NCBI GenBank assembly: GCA_016711105.1
Contig: JADJTO010000003.1
Span: forward strand, 368,533-432,532
Length of the DNA stretch: 64,000 nt
Reading direction: 5' to 3'
Source of the DNA: Micropruina sp.
GTDB taxonomy: Bacteria; Actinomycetota; Actinomycetes; Propionibacteriales; Propionibacteriaceae
Part shown: positions 39,855 to 49,641 of the stretch, in pieces
How the letters are laid out: each line of letters begins with the position of its first letter
How positions within the stretch are numbered: position 1 is the first letter of the stretch
The notes under the pieces: generated by a model
Database searches by the model: none
Seen by the model: the letters and a program-made list of their open reading frames with translations, nothing else
What the model was told of the DNA's origin: nothing
Program-made: the position numbers and the translations under genes

Positions 39855-40054
39855 ATGTTCAAGTTCACCCGACTGGCCCTGTTTGCCGGGGTCGACGTCC
39901 CGATCACTACCGACCTGGTCATGGTGAGTGGCCCCTGGCCTCGATCGTCTACCGCCAGGACGCCGACCTCGACCAGGTCCTGGGCGCCCTGGATCTCCTG
40001 ATGCGGCACGCCCGCCAGGAACTCGACTATGACCCGATGCAGTCCATCGGCTGA
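39855..40054 (+). CDS. short hypothetical element protein (one frame break)
   Basis: The gene codes for about 66 residues starting MFKFTRLALFAGVDVPITTD. One C is missing from a C run near 39930; after repair it continues LASIVYRQDADLDQVLGALD and ends at 40054. The AAGGAACCCC ribosome site is repeated almost exactly before the next gene. The family is unknown to me. Confidence 0.5.
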
Positions 40055-40071
40055 CCCGGAAGGAACCCACC

Positions 40072-40392
40072 ATGCCCAAACCTGCCAACCTGCCCCTGGA
40101 TCACCCGGCCTGGAAGGTCGCTCACACGTGCTATCTGGACGCCGTATCACGGCAGAGTGACAAGCTCCGTGACGCCCTCGACGAAGAGATCGGCGACGCC
40201 TTCGACGCCTTCTTCAAGGCCCTGGCCGACGGGCTGCTGGTGATCTCCAGCCACTTCCTCGACGACGGACTCAACTACGTGATCCGCGTGTGGGTCGCCG
40301 ACGGTCAGGCTCCGCTGGCGAGGATTCACGCCTCCCGCCTCGGCCTGAATGACACCGACACCCAGCTGGCGGAGTTGCTGAACGGCGCTTGA
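40072..40392 (+). CDS. hypothetical element protein
   Basis: This intact gene codes for 106 residues with an acidic, helical middle part (ALDEEIGDAFDAFFKALADG). No membrane segment or known motif is visible. It has an AAGGAACCC ribosome site. It lies between the replication module and the capsid gene, and its role is unknown. Confidence 0.55.
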   Translation: MPKPANLPLDHPAWKVAHTCYLDAVSRQSDKLRDALDEEIGDAFDAFFKALADGLLVISSHFLDDGLNYVIRVWVADGQAPLARIHASRLGLNDTDTQLAELLNGA

Positions 40393-40474
40393 CCGCGCCC
40401 CTGATCCGCGGGCCGGGTGCCGAGATTGCCGCCTCCGCCCGGCCCGCACCTTTGCGTCCGCAGCGCTCGAAGCT

Positions 40475-40501
40475 ATACCCCCGGGGGGTATGTGCTAGAG
40501 T
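40475..40501 (+). promoter_or_regulatory. CsoR-like G/C palindrome overlapping a promoter
   Basis: ATACCCCC/GGGGGGTAT at 40475-40491 is an inverted repeat like the operators of copper-sensing CsoR-family repressors. TAGAGT at 40496-40501 can be a -10 box. No csoR gene is nearby, so regulation is speculative. Confidence 0.4.
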
Positions 40502-40539
40502 GGTTGTCGAGGCGGCAACCTCTAGTGGAAGGCTGCCTC

Positions 40540-41076
40540 ATGGCACTGCTTGACCAGCTTCGGAGCAAGCGGACCGAGTACCGCGCTACTGCCGATGCCA
40601 TCCTGACCCGCGCCCAGGACGAAGAGCGCGACCTGTCCCCCGATGAGTCCCGCGATTACGCCGCCCAGGTGGGCGAAGTGCGAGCCGTGGACGATCGGAT
40701 CGAGGAACTTCTTGCCGAGCAGGTCCGCGAGTTGCGGGCCGCGACCGTCCGCAGCGACGCGCCGATCGAGAACCGCGGCGGCGTCCTGCTCGCCTCAGAG
40801 ATCCGGGCATTGACGACCGGTTCGCCGGCCTCGTTCAGCCCCTCGGAGTACGCCGGTTTCTTCATCGACAAGCTGGCCGCCCAGGCGGTCGCGCTCCGCG
40901 CCGGCATCCGCGTGATCCGCACAACCCGCGACTCGCTGGTCATCCCCACTTGGTCGAGCGACACCACCGCAGCCTGGACGGCTGAGGGTGGGACGACACA
41001 GGACACCGGCAGCGCACACCTGGAGCAGGCCGATCTGAGCACCGTGAACCTTGGGGCTGGCACTAACTTTCACTAG
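40540..41076 (+). pseudogene. HK97-type phage major capsid protein, C-terminally truncated
   Basis: The first 178 residues of an HK97-fold major capsid protein are present. The N-terminal scaffold-like helix region (MALLDQLRSKRTEYRATADA) is followed by AEQVRELRAATVRSD. The early capsid segment EYAGFFIDKLAAQAVALRAG follows. The family needs about 300-400 residues, and the rest (P-domain, C-terminal strand) is missing. The frame ends at a TAG at 41076, and no capsid-like sequence continues in another frame, so this is a real truncation and not only a read error. The gene has its own -10 box and a GGAAGG ribosome site. Confidence 0.7.
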
Positions 41077-41281
41077 GGAATCTATCGACCCGCCAGGGGC
41101 AAGAAGCTCACGCTCCGTCAATGGCCAGAGGTGAACGCACGCTGAAGTGCTCGCCCCCACGGCGCGGTGACAATTCGGGCTTCGTCCAGTGAAGGCTCTG
41201 GCGCGGCCAGGCTGAGGCGGCGTCCGGAGTGGCTGCCTGAGATAGCGTCTGTAGACGTCCCTTCAGAAAGGTGCCCAGACC

Positions 41282-41627
41282 ATGCCGATGCCCAAGCACA
41301 GTGATGAGGCGAAGAGTTACTTCCGTTCGCTTGTCCCCGACCTGGCCAGGGTCGAGGTGCGACCGATGTTCGGTTCGGTGGCCGCCTTCGTCACGGCAAC
41401 ATGTTCGCCGGACTGTTCGGCGAGAACGTCGGCGTCAAGCTGGATGCAGCAGGCCTTGCCGGACTCGCGGCACTGCCGGGGCAGGACGTTCGGCCCGCCG
41501 GGCAGCCGATGGGCGGCTACCTCTCGCTTCCCGAGGGCTACCCGATCCGCAAAAGACCCTGTGGCTGGTTCGCGCCCACGGCGTCGTCGCGGCCCTGCCA
41601 CCGAAGGAGACGAAAGCCCGCCGCTGA
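41282..41627 (+). CDS. TfoX N-terminal domain protein (two frame breaks)
   Basis: The protein is about 115 residues and reads MPMPKHSDEAKSYFRSLVPD, then VRPMFGSVAAFVHGN and MFAGLFGENVGVKLD after repair. This is the TfoX/Sxy N-terminal domain, known from competence regulators, but the stand-alone small form in actinobacteria has no defined role. One base is missing near 41395, and another frame change near 41552 gives the ending KETKARR at 41627. It is the first gene to the right of the phage-like element and probably belongs to the old chromosome. About 200 bp before it are non-coding. Confidence 0.65.
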
Positions 41628-41656
41628 CGCCACTCCAGGTTGGGATTCCCTGATGG

Positions 41657-41685
41657 TTGCGTGACCATTCTCTCGCTGCTAGTCT
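41657..41685 (+). promoter_or_regulatory. sigma-A-type promoter of the bgl operon
   Basis: TTGCGT at 41657 and TAGTCT at 41680 are spaced by exactly 17 bp. The start would be near 41692, just before the antiterminator leader. Confidence 0.65.
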
Positions 41686-41709
41686 CTCAAGTGGGCCAAG
41701 TGGCCCCCA

Positions 41710-41739
41710 GGGTTGTTACTTGGCAACAAGGCAAGACCT
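41710..41739 (+). promoter_or_regulatory. RAT (ribonucleic antiterminator) site
   Basis: The segment GGGTTGTTACTTGG then AAGGCAAGACCT matches the RAT consensus of BglG/LicT/SacY sites, which starts GGATTGTTACTG and ends GGCAAGACC. It folds with a CTTG/CAAG upper stem and a GGTT/GACC lower stem. Its last bases are also part of the terminator stem, so the two structures exclude each other. Confidence 0.85.
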
Positions 41740-41784
41740 GAGCAGATCGTGCGTTTATCGCAGGTTCGGCTCGGGTCTTTTTTT
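41735..41784 (+). terminator. intrinsic terminator of the bgl leader
   Basis: GACCTGAGC at 41735 pairs with GCTCGGGTC at 41769 (9 bp, one G-U), followed by seven T residues. It overlaps the RAT site by a few bases, as in known antitermination systems. The operon is read only when the antiterminator binds. Confidence 0.85.
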
Positions 41785-41819
41785 ATTGCCCAAACCCGAA
41801 CAGGATCAAGGAGGAATCC

Positions 41820-43664
41820 GTGCCATCAGTTGACTACCGGACACTTGCCGGTGACATTCTAACCAAAGTCGGGAGAGGCGAATGTCGCTTCGCTCGCGCA
41901 TTGCGCGACCCGCCTGCGCTTCCAAGTTGACCGACGTTACTAAGGCCGATAAGGCCGGTATCGAGCGGCTCCCCGGTGTCATTACCGTGATGGAGGCCGG
42001 CGGCCAGTTTTCAGGTCGTCATCGGCAACAACGTCCCCATCGTCTACGCCGAGATCGGTCAGATTTCCAAGCTGACCGGTGATAACGCCGAGGCCGCCCC
42101 GAGGCCGGTAGCCTGCTCAACCGGTTCATCAGCCTGGTCTCTTCGCTGTTCACCCCGATGCTCTGGCCGCTCGCCGGCGCCGGCCTGCTGAAGGCGTTCC
42201 TGGCGATGTTCGTCCAGTTCGGTTGGCTCGATGCCACCTCGCAGGGCTACACCATTCTTTCGCCGCCTCCGGACGCGCTGTTCAACTTCCTGCCGATCCT
42301 TCTTGCGGTGACCGCGGCCAAGCGCTTCAAGACCAACCAGTTCACGTCCATGGCGATCGCCGGAGCCTTGGTTTACCCGAGCATCGTCGCTCTCAACGAC
42401 GGCAATCCGGTCAGCTTCTTCGGCATCCCCGTGGTCATGGTGAGCTACGTCTCCTCCGTGTTGCCGATCTTGGTCGGCGTCTGGCTGCAAAGCTACCTGG
42501 AGAAGTTCCTGGCCCGCGTGATTCCATCAGCTTTCCGCAACTTCATGGTGCCGCTGCTGACCATGCTGATCATGGTCCCGCTGATTCTGCTCAGCGTCGG
42601 CCCGCTCACCAGCTTCGCCGGCAAGGCCGTCAGCTCCGGCGTCGGCATGCTGTGGAACCTGAGCCCGTTCGTCGGTGGTCTGATCATGGGTGGCCTGTGG
42701 CAGGTCTTCGTCCTCTTCGGGCTGCACTGGGGCTTCGTGCCCGTCATCATCAACGACATCGCCACCCAGGGGCCATTCGATCCTGACCGGCCCGCTCCCG
42801 GCGGCCGTCCTGGCCCAGGCCGCGGCCACCCTCGGTGTCATGATCCGCACCCGGAACAAGGCCCTCAAAGAGGTCAGCGGTCCGGCCGCGTTGTCCGGCT
42901 TCCTGGCCGGCATCACCGAACCGGCGATCTACGGTGTGACCCCTGCCGTTGAAGAAGCCGTTCTACACGCCCTCGCCGGTGGCGCTGTCGGCGGCGCGAT
43001 CGCGGCCTCCGGTGGTTCGGCCGCCACGGGCTTCGTGTTCCCCTCGCTTCTGGCCCTGCCCGCCTTCATGCAGGTCGGCAACTTCACCCTGCAGGTGATC
43101 GGCATCGCTGTGGCCGTCGGGATGGCCCTGGGCCTGACCTTGATCCTGGGCTTCGAGGACAAGAAAGAGGTCGTTGAGGAACCCGCCACCATCGTCGTTC
43201 CCGGTGTCAGCGCCCCCGAGGTTGGTTCCCCGGTGGCTGGCGAACTGGTCGCTCTGACCGCGGTCAACGACAAGGTCTTCGCCTCCGAAGCACTCGGTAA
43301 GGGCGTCGGTATCGTCCCCAGCAACGGCAAGTTCTACGCCCCGGTCTCCGGTGAGCTCGTCACCGCCTTCCCCACCGGCCACGCCTACGGGATCAAGTCC
43401 GACGACGGTGTGGAGTTGCTGATTCACATCGGCATCGACACCGTCCAACTCCAGGGCAAGGGCTTCACCGCCGCTGTCAAGCAGGGGATCGGGTTGAGGT
43501 CGGAGACCTGCTGTGCACGGTGGACCTAGATGCGATCAAGTCCGCGGGTTACGATCCGACCACCATCATGGTGGTCACCAACACGGCGTCGTTCGCGCAG
43601 GTTCTCGGCGCCGAAGGTCACCATGTGGGCCATGGCGAGGCCCGCCATCGTGATCGAGGGCTGA
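41820..43664 (+). CDS. bglF: beta-glucoside PTS transporter EIIBCA (several frame breaks)
   Basis: This protein of about 610 residues imports and phosphorylates beta-glucosides. The EIIB domain at the start has the phosphorylated Cys in HCATRLRF, seen after repair near 41915. The EIIC membrane domain follows with EAMSxG-type and GITEPAIYG motifs. The C-terminal EIIA domain carries the phosphorylated His in LLIHIGIDT. Frame changes are needed near 41875, 41925, 42012, 42100, 42783, 43492 and 43645, mostly one base each. A strong AAGGAGG ribosome site precedes GTG 41820. The density of breaks is higher here than in most genes. Confidence 0.83.
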
Positions 43665-43676
43665 AAGGTACAACCA

Positions 43677-45073
43677 GTGAGTATCGCCAACTCAAGCCCT
43701 TCCCGGAGGCTTTCCTCTGGAGTGGTTCCACGTCCGCCTATCAGGTCGAGGGCGCGTGGGACGAAGATGGCGGGTCCGTCGGTGATTGATGCCCGCGGGA
43801 ATACCCGCGGGCACCACCGACTTCAAAGTGGCCAGTGACCACTACCATCGGTTCGCCGAGGACGTGGCGCTGTTCAAGGAACTCGGACTCAAGACATCGG
43901 TTCTCCATCGCGTGGACGCGGATCATCCCTGATGGTGATGGTGAGGTGAATCCGGCCGGCGTGGCGTTCTATCACCGCCTCATTGACGCGCTGATCGATG
44001 CAGGCATCAGGCCGATCGTCACGATGTATCACTTCGACCTGCCTGAGGCGCTGGACGCCAAGGGCGGTTGGACCAGTCGGGACACCGTCGATGCGTTCGC
44101 TCGGTTCTCCGAAGTCTTGTTCGCTGAATATGGCAGCAAGATCACGTACTGGCTGACGATCAACGAGCAGAACATGATGATTCTGTATGGCGAGGCCATC
44201 GGCACGGTGAAACCCGGCATGCCGAAGTCCGCGGTCTATCAGGCCAATCACCACATGATGCTGGCCCAGGCAAAGGCCAACATTCTCTGCCACCAGATGG
44301 TGCCCGGTGCGAAGATCGGCCCGGCCCCGAATATCTCGGTCTGCTACCCGGCCACCAGTCACCCCGAGGACGTGCTGGCAGCGGATGACTTCAACGCCAT
44401 CCGCAACTGGCTCTATCTCGACATGGCCGTTCACGGGCGTTACAACAATGTCGCCTGGGCCTACCTGGAGGAGCTGGGAGCGGCGCCCTCGGTAGCCGCG
44501 GGCGACCTGGAGCTCCTCACCAACGCCAAGCCGGACTTCATCGCGTTCAACTACTACACCTCGGCGACAGTCGGCCGTGCGAGCGGGGAGTCCTCGGACG
44601 CCGCGAGCGTTGGCGACCAGCAGATCGTCGTGGGCGAAGCCGGCGTTTACGCCGGGGCTGTCAACCCCTACTTGGGAAGACGGAGTTCGGTTGGGAGGTC
44701 GATCCGATCGGCTTCCGGACGACCTTCCGGGCCATCTGGGATCGTTACCAACTGCCGCTGCTGGTGACCGAGAACGGGCTGGGCGCCTTCGACAAGCTCG
44801 AAGACGGCAAGGTTCATGACAGCTACCGGATCGACTACCTGCGCGATCATCGAGCAGATCCAGTGGGCGATCAGCGACGGGGTCGAGGTGCTCGGCTATT
44901 CCCCGTGGTCGGCGATCGATCTGGTCTCGACCCATCAGGGTTCGGCCAAGCGGTACGGCTTCATCTACGTCGATCGCGAAGAGTTCGATCTCAAAGAGCT
45001 GACCCGCTACCGCAAGGACAGCTTCGCTTGGTATCAGAAGGTCATCAGCACCAACGGTGCCGATCTCTCCTGA
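43677..45073 (+). CDS. bglA: 6-phospho-beta-glucosidase, GH1 (several frame breaks)
   Basis: This GH1 enzyme of about 460 residues hydrolyses the phosphorylated glucosides delivered by BglF. The catalytic acid/base is in WLTINEQN near 44160. The nucleophile is Glu in LLVTENGLG near 44770. SGSTSAYQVEGAWDEDG at the start is the family N-terminus. Frame changes are needed near 43695, 43765, 43790, 43892, 44680 and 44850. The start at GTG 43677 is the best guess. Its position between bglF and bglG gives the order transport, hydrolysis, regulation. Confidence 0.83.
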
Positions 45074-45082
45074 ACCACTTAG

Positions 45083-45116
45083 GGTGGGCCGGTGAGCGCG
45101 AGTTCGCCGGCCCACC
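45083..45116 (+). terminator. 10-bp hairpin between bglA and bglG
   Basis: GGTGGGCCGG pairs perfectly with CCGGCCCACC around a 14-base loop. There is no T run. It may reduce read-through into the antiterminator gene or protect the transcript end. Confidence 0.55.
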
Positions 45117-45149
45117 ACCATGCCAATGAAGGGGGTGCTGGCATGCGTC

Positions 45150-46010
45150 GTGAAGGTCTTCAACAACGTCGTTCTGGCCCGCGACCACTCGGGCGGAGAG
45201 GTGGTGCTGACCGGCCGCGGATTGGGCTTCGGAGCGATGCCCGGTGAAGCGGTGACCATGGAGCGCGTGCAGCGCACGTTCGTTCCCGACGCCCATCAGG
45301 CGGCCGAGCAGTTGGCCGCGTTCCTGGTCGAGTTGCCGCCAGAGGCGATCGCGGTGGCCGAAGAGATCCTCGTCCTGGCCAGGAGCGGTTGGGCTTCGCG
45401 CTCACTCAGGGGATGATCATCCCCCTGGCCGACCACTTGAGCTTCGCGGCCAAGCGGATGCGTCAGGGCCTGGTGATGGAGTACCCGCTGGGGGCGGAAG
45501 TGGCCCACCTCTACCCCGACGAGTTGGCTGTCGCTCGGGGAAGGAATTGAGCTGGCCTCGACTCGCTTCGGCATCGAACTGCCCCGTGATGAGGCCGTGC
45601 CCCTGGCCCTGCACTTCGTCAACGCGCGCAGTTCGCCACCGACGACCTCTCCCGCACCTTCCAGATGACCGAGCTGTTTCGTCAGATCTTCCTCGTCCTG
45701 GAATCGGCCTACGGGCACGGCTTCGATCGGAACACGATCAACGCGGCCAGGTTCGTCACCCATCTGCGCTACTTCTTCGTCCGCGCCTCCAGCGGCAAAC
45801 AGTTGGTGGAGGATCAGTCGGTCTTCGGGTCGGCGATCCGGACGGCCTTCCCGGAGGCGCATCGCTGTGCCGAACGGCTGCGGGCTGTCCTGGAGCTCCG
45901 GCTGGGTACTCGGGTCACCGAGGACGAGGTGACCTACCTGACCCTGCACGTGGCGAGGTTGGCCAGCGAGCTGACCCCGAGGAGGCGTCCCGCCCGATAC
46001 GGCACAATAG
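45150..46010 (+). CDS. bglG: BglG-family transcriptional antiterminator (several frame breaks)
   Basis: The antiterminator of about 285 residues binds the RAT site in the bgl leader. The RNA-binding CAT domain is visible at the start as VKVFNNVVLARD. PRD1 contains DHLSFA and HLYPDE with His that BglF can phosphorylate. PRD2 contains FVTHLRYFF and YLTLHVARL. Frame changes occur near 45385, 45540 and 45632. The start is ATG 45143 or GTG 45150; an ATG at 45120 adds ten unconserved residues. The frame runs on into thrS without a stop, so the end at about 46010 is inferred. Sugar-dependent phosphorylation by BglF is a family inference. Confidence 0.8.
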
Positions 46011-46042
46011 CGAGGGCTATTCCCAGTTCGAGAGGAACCATC

Positions 46043-48040
46043 GTGTCCGTCCCCATTTCCGTGGTGCGCCCCGAAACGCATGAGTCCCGGGAGGTTGAGG
46101 CGGGCACCACCGGTCTTGACCTCTTCGGCGCCGAGCGCACGGTGGTCGCGATGCGGATCGGTGGCGAGGTGCTCGACCTGAGCCGTCTGGTCAACTCCGG
46201 CGATGAGATCGAGCCGGTGCTGATCACCAGCCCCGAGGGCCTGGCCATCTTGCGTCACTCCTGCGCGCACGTCACGGCGCAGGCGGTGCAGAACCTGTTC
46301 GCCGAAGCCAAGCTCGGTATCGGGCCGCCGATCACCGACGGCTTCTACTACGATTTCCAGACCGAGCCGCTGTCGCCTGAGGACCTGAAGAGCATCGAAC
46401 GTGCCATGCAGCAGATCATCCGGGAACGTCAGCGGTTCGTCCGGCGCGTGGTCAGCGACGATGAAGCCCGGGCGGAGTTGGCGGCTGAACCCTTCAAGCT
46501 GGAACTGATCGGCCTCAAGTCGAACGCCTCGGCCGACGACGGCTCCTCGGTCGAGGTCGGTGCCGGCGACCTGACCATCTACGACAACGTCCGGCGCGAC
46601 GGGGCAGTGGCCTGGAAAGACCTGTGCCGAGGCCCGCATCTCCCGCACACCGGGTACATCGATGCCGTGTCGTTGACCAAGAGTTCAGCGGCCTATTGGC
46701 GCGGCGACCAACGCAATGCCTCGCTGCAGCGCGTGTACGGCACCGCCTGGGCCACCCGGGACGATCTGAAGGCCTATCAGGCCCGTCTGGTTGAGGCTGC
46801 CCGACGCGACCACCGCAAGCTGGGCGCCGAACTGGACCTGTTCCTTCCCCGACGAGATCGGCTCCGGCCTGCCGGTGTTCCACCCCAAGGGTGGGGTGAT
46901 CAAGCGGGAGATGGAGGACTACGTCCGCCGTCGGCACATCGAGGAGGGCTTCGACTACGTCGGCACCCCGCACATCGCCAAGGAAGGGTTGTTCCACACC
47001 TCGGGGCACCTGCCGTACTACGCCGACGGCATGTTCCCGCCGCTGGACGACGACGGCACGAAGTATTACCTCAAGGCGATGAACTGCCCGATGCACAACC
47101 TGATCTTCCGCTCCCGCGGGCGCTCCTACCGGGAACTGCCGTTGCGCTTCTTCGAGTTCGGCACGGTCTACCGCAACGAGAAGTCCGGCGTGCTGCAGGG
47201 GCTCACCCGCGTCCGATCGATCACCCAGGACGACTCGCACTCCTACGTCACCGCTGAGCAGGCCGCCGATGAGATCCGGCATCTGCTGAAGTTCGTGCTC
47301 GGCCTGTTGCGTGACTTCGGCCTCGACGACTACTACCTGGAACTCTCCACCAAGGACGGCGACGGCAAGAACGCCGGCAAGTTCATCCGGTTCCGGACGA
47401 GCAGTGGGCGGTGGCCACGCGCATCCTGGAAGAGGTTGCGGCCGACTCCAACCTCGACGTTGTCCCCGATCCGGGCGGGGCGGCCTTTTACGGGCCGAAG
47501 ATCTCGGTCCAGGCCAAGGACGCGATCGGGCGCACCTGGCAGATGTCGACCATCCAGTACGACTTCAACCAACCCGCCCGCTTCGGCCTGCAGTACACCG
47601 CCTCCGACGGCTCGCATCAACAGCCGGTGATGATTCACTCGGCGAAGTTCGGCTCGATCGAGCGGTTCTTGGGGGTGCTGGTCGAGCACTATGCGGGCGC
47701 CTTCCCGGCCTGGCTGGCTCCGGTGCAGGTGACCGGGATTCCAGTCGCTGAGGAGTTCAACGACTATCTCGACGGCGTTCTCACCCGGCTCCGCGCCCAG
47801 GGCGTCCGGGTTGAGTTGGACGACTCCGACGACCGCTTCGGTAAGAAGATCCGCAACGCCACCCAACAGAAGGCGCCGTTCATTTTGATCGCGGGCGGCG
47901 GCGACGCCGAAGCCAACGCCGTGTCGTTCCGCTTCCGGGACGGAAGTCAGCGCAACGGAGTGCCGATCGAGGATGCGATCAGCCTGATCGTCGACCACAT
48001 CGCCAGCCGCACCAACACCAACCCCACCGCGGAGCAGTGA
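46043..48040 (+). CDS. thrS: threonine--tRNA ligase (two frame breaks)
   Basis: ThrRS charges tRNA-Thr. The 666-residue protein has an N-terminal TGS domain, then an editing domain that begins with HSCAHVTAQAVQ near residue 75. Class II motifs follow: motif 1 and motif 2 (RFFEFGTVYRNEKSG), and the late DRFGKKIRNA in the anticodon-binding domain. Zinc ligand CPMHN is present. Frame changes occur near 46847 (bases lost in TTCCTTCC) and near 47395 (one G missing). GTG 46043 is chosen as start with a GAGAGGAA ribosome site; an open frame extends upstream into bglG but is not a fusion. Confidence 0.92.
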
Positions 48041-48042
48041 CC

Positions 48043-48608
48043 ATGAGCGGGGATGCCGATCAGGTCCGGCTGGAGTTCCACGGTGACCTGGTCGGCATCC
48101 CCGACGCCCTGCAGCGCCTGTGGACGCCGCATCGGATGGTGTACCTCGCGGGGGAGAACAAGCCGACGGATGCCTCGGCCGGACAATGTCCGTTCTGTAG
48201 GGCACCCGCCCGGAGCGACTCGGACGGCCTGATCGTTCACCGCGGCGAGTCGGCCTACGTGGTGCTGAACCTCTACCCGTACTCACCGGGGCATCTGCTG
48301 GTCTGCCCGTACCGGCACGTCTCCGACTACACCGACGCCACCCCGCCGAAACCGCCGAGATCTCCACGCTGACCCAGCAGGCGATGACAGTGATGCGCGA
48401 GGTATCCCGGCCGCACGGGTTCAACCTGGGGATCAACCAGGGCGAGGTGGCCGGCGCGGGCATCGCGGCTCACCTGCACCAGCATGTCGTGCCTCGGTGG
48501 TTGGGCGACATGAACTTCCTGCCCGTCGTCGCCCAAACCAGGGCCCTGCCGCAGCTGCTGTCCCAGACCCGCGACCTACTCGCCGAGGCCTGGCTCGGCC
48601 TCGACTAG
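48043..48608 (+). CDS. HIT-domain protein, probable AP4A phosphorylase (one frame break)
   Basis: This protein of about 188 residues has a HIT domain with the triad HLHQHVVPRW near the end. Its position after thrS and the start GIPDALQRLWTPHRMVY match the actinobacterial AP4A phosphorylase (Rv2613c-like), which splits diadenosine tetraphosphate. One base is missing near 48345; repair gives DATPAETAEISTLTQQAMTVM. The zinc-like CPFC pair is at residue 48. Its ATG 48043 follows the thrS stop, and a GTG at 48037 overlapping that stop is also possible. Confidence 0.85.
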
Positions 48609-48630
48609 CCGCCGAAACCTGGCCGCCCGG

Positions 48631-49641
48631 TCAGCAGGGACGCGCCTTGGGGGAGTTCTCGGCAGTCTTGCCCGGATCGCGCTCCACGACATCACCCAAC
48701 ACCGCGTCGATGCGCTGCATCAGCTCGTCCGGGATGCTGACCCCAGCCGCGACCACGTTTTCGCGGATCTGTGCCGGACGGGTGGCGCCCACGATCGCGG
48801 CCGCAACGTTGGGGTTCTGCAGCACCCAGGCCACGGCCAACTGACCCATGCTGAGCCCGAGTTCGTCGGCGATCGGCCGCAGCCCCTGGACTGCTTCGAG
48901 CAGATCGTCACGCATCCAGCGCTTGATCATGTCGGAGCCACCCTTGCTGTCGGTCGCACGAGAGCCTGCGGGCAGGGGCTGGCCCGGCTTGTACTTGCCC
49001 GACAGGATGCCCTGAGCCATCGGGGACCACACGATCTGGCTGACCCCTAGAGAAGCGGAAGTGGGCACAACCTCGGGCTCGATCACGCGCCACAGCATCG
49101 AGTACTGGGGTTGGGAGGAGATCAGCTGGACGCCCATCTCGGTGGCCAGACGGTGTCCTTCGCGCAACTGATCGGCGGTCCACTCCGAGATGCCGATGTA
49201 GAGCGCCTTGCCGGAGCGCACGACGTCGGCGAACGCCAGCATGGTCTCCCACAGTGGCGTCTCGGTGTCGTAGCGGTGCGCCTGGTAGACGTCGACGTAG
49301 TCGGTGCGCAGCCGCTTCAGCGAGCCGTTGATCGACTCCATGATGTGCTTGCGGGACAGACCGCAGTCGTTGGGGCCGCCGGGGCCGGTCGGCCAGTAGA
49401 CCTTGGTCATGATCTCCAGCGACTCCCGCCGCTCGCCCTTGAGGGCTTTGCCCAGAACTGTCTCGGCGGCGGTGTTGGCATACGCGTCCGCGGTGTCGAA
49501 GGTGGTGATCCCAGCCTGCAGAGCAGCGGCGACGCACTTGGTCGCGCGGTCGTCCTCGACCTGCGAGCCGTGGGTTAGCCAGTTGCCGTAGATGATCTGT
49601 GAGACTTTCAGTCCCGAGTTCCCCAGGTAGCGATGCTCCAT
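48631..49641 (-). CDS. aldo/keto reductase
   Basis: This 336-residue TIM-barrel NADPH oxidoreductase starts MEHRYLGNSGLKVSQI. The catalytic tetrad is partly visible: Asp and Tyr in FDTADAYANTAAE near residue 50, Lys in EIMTKVYWP, and His in VYQAHRYD. It resembles the KCNAB/YghZ-type reductases that act on aldehydes. The GAGGATCA region upstream is a possible ribosome site. It converges with the HIT gene with 22 bp between the stops. Confidence 0.86.
   Translation of the reverse strand: MEHRYLGNSGLKVSQIIYGNWLTHGSQVEDDRATKCVAAALQAGITTFDTADAYANTAAETVLGKALKGERRESLEIMTKVYWPTGPGGPNDCGLSRKHIMESINGSLKRLRTDYVDVYQAHRYDTETPLWETMLAFADVVRSGKALYIGISEWTADQLREGHRLATEMGVQLISSQPQYSMLWRVIEPEVVPTSASLGVSQIVWSPMAQGILSGKYKPGQPLPAGSRATDSKGGSDMIKRWMRDDLLEAVQGLRPIADELGLSMGQLAVAWVLQNPNVAAAIVGATRPAQIRENVVAAGVSIPDELMQRIDAVLGDVVERDPGKTAENSPKARPC

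Larger units (their letters stand above)
36249..41076. mobile_element. prophage or phage-satellite remnant beside tRNA-Val(GAC)
   Basis: In order the element carries a tyrosine integrase and an HTH protein on the minus strand. An excisionase-like gene, a short unknown gene, an AAA ATPase, two short unknown genes and a truncated HK97 capsid gene follow on the plus strand. The divergent lysogeny/replication layout and the tRNA position are typical of integrated phage elements. No terminase, portal, protease or tail gene is present. The right end appears to be lost; no copy of the tRNA 3' end was found downstream. Confidence 0.75.

Noticed and set aside
41148..41164. Possible right attachment site copy of tRNA-Val(GAC) 3' end
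   Set aside because: Only about a dozen bases around TCGCCC and CACG are similar, with gaps. The match is too weak.
45665..47257. BglG-ThrS fusion protein in one open frame
   Set aside because: The frame runs through only because the bglG stop is lost by a frame change. thrS has its own ribosome site and GTG at 46043.
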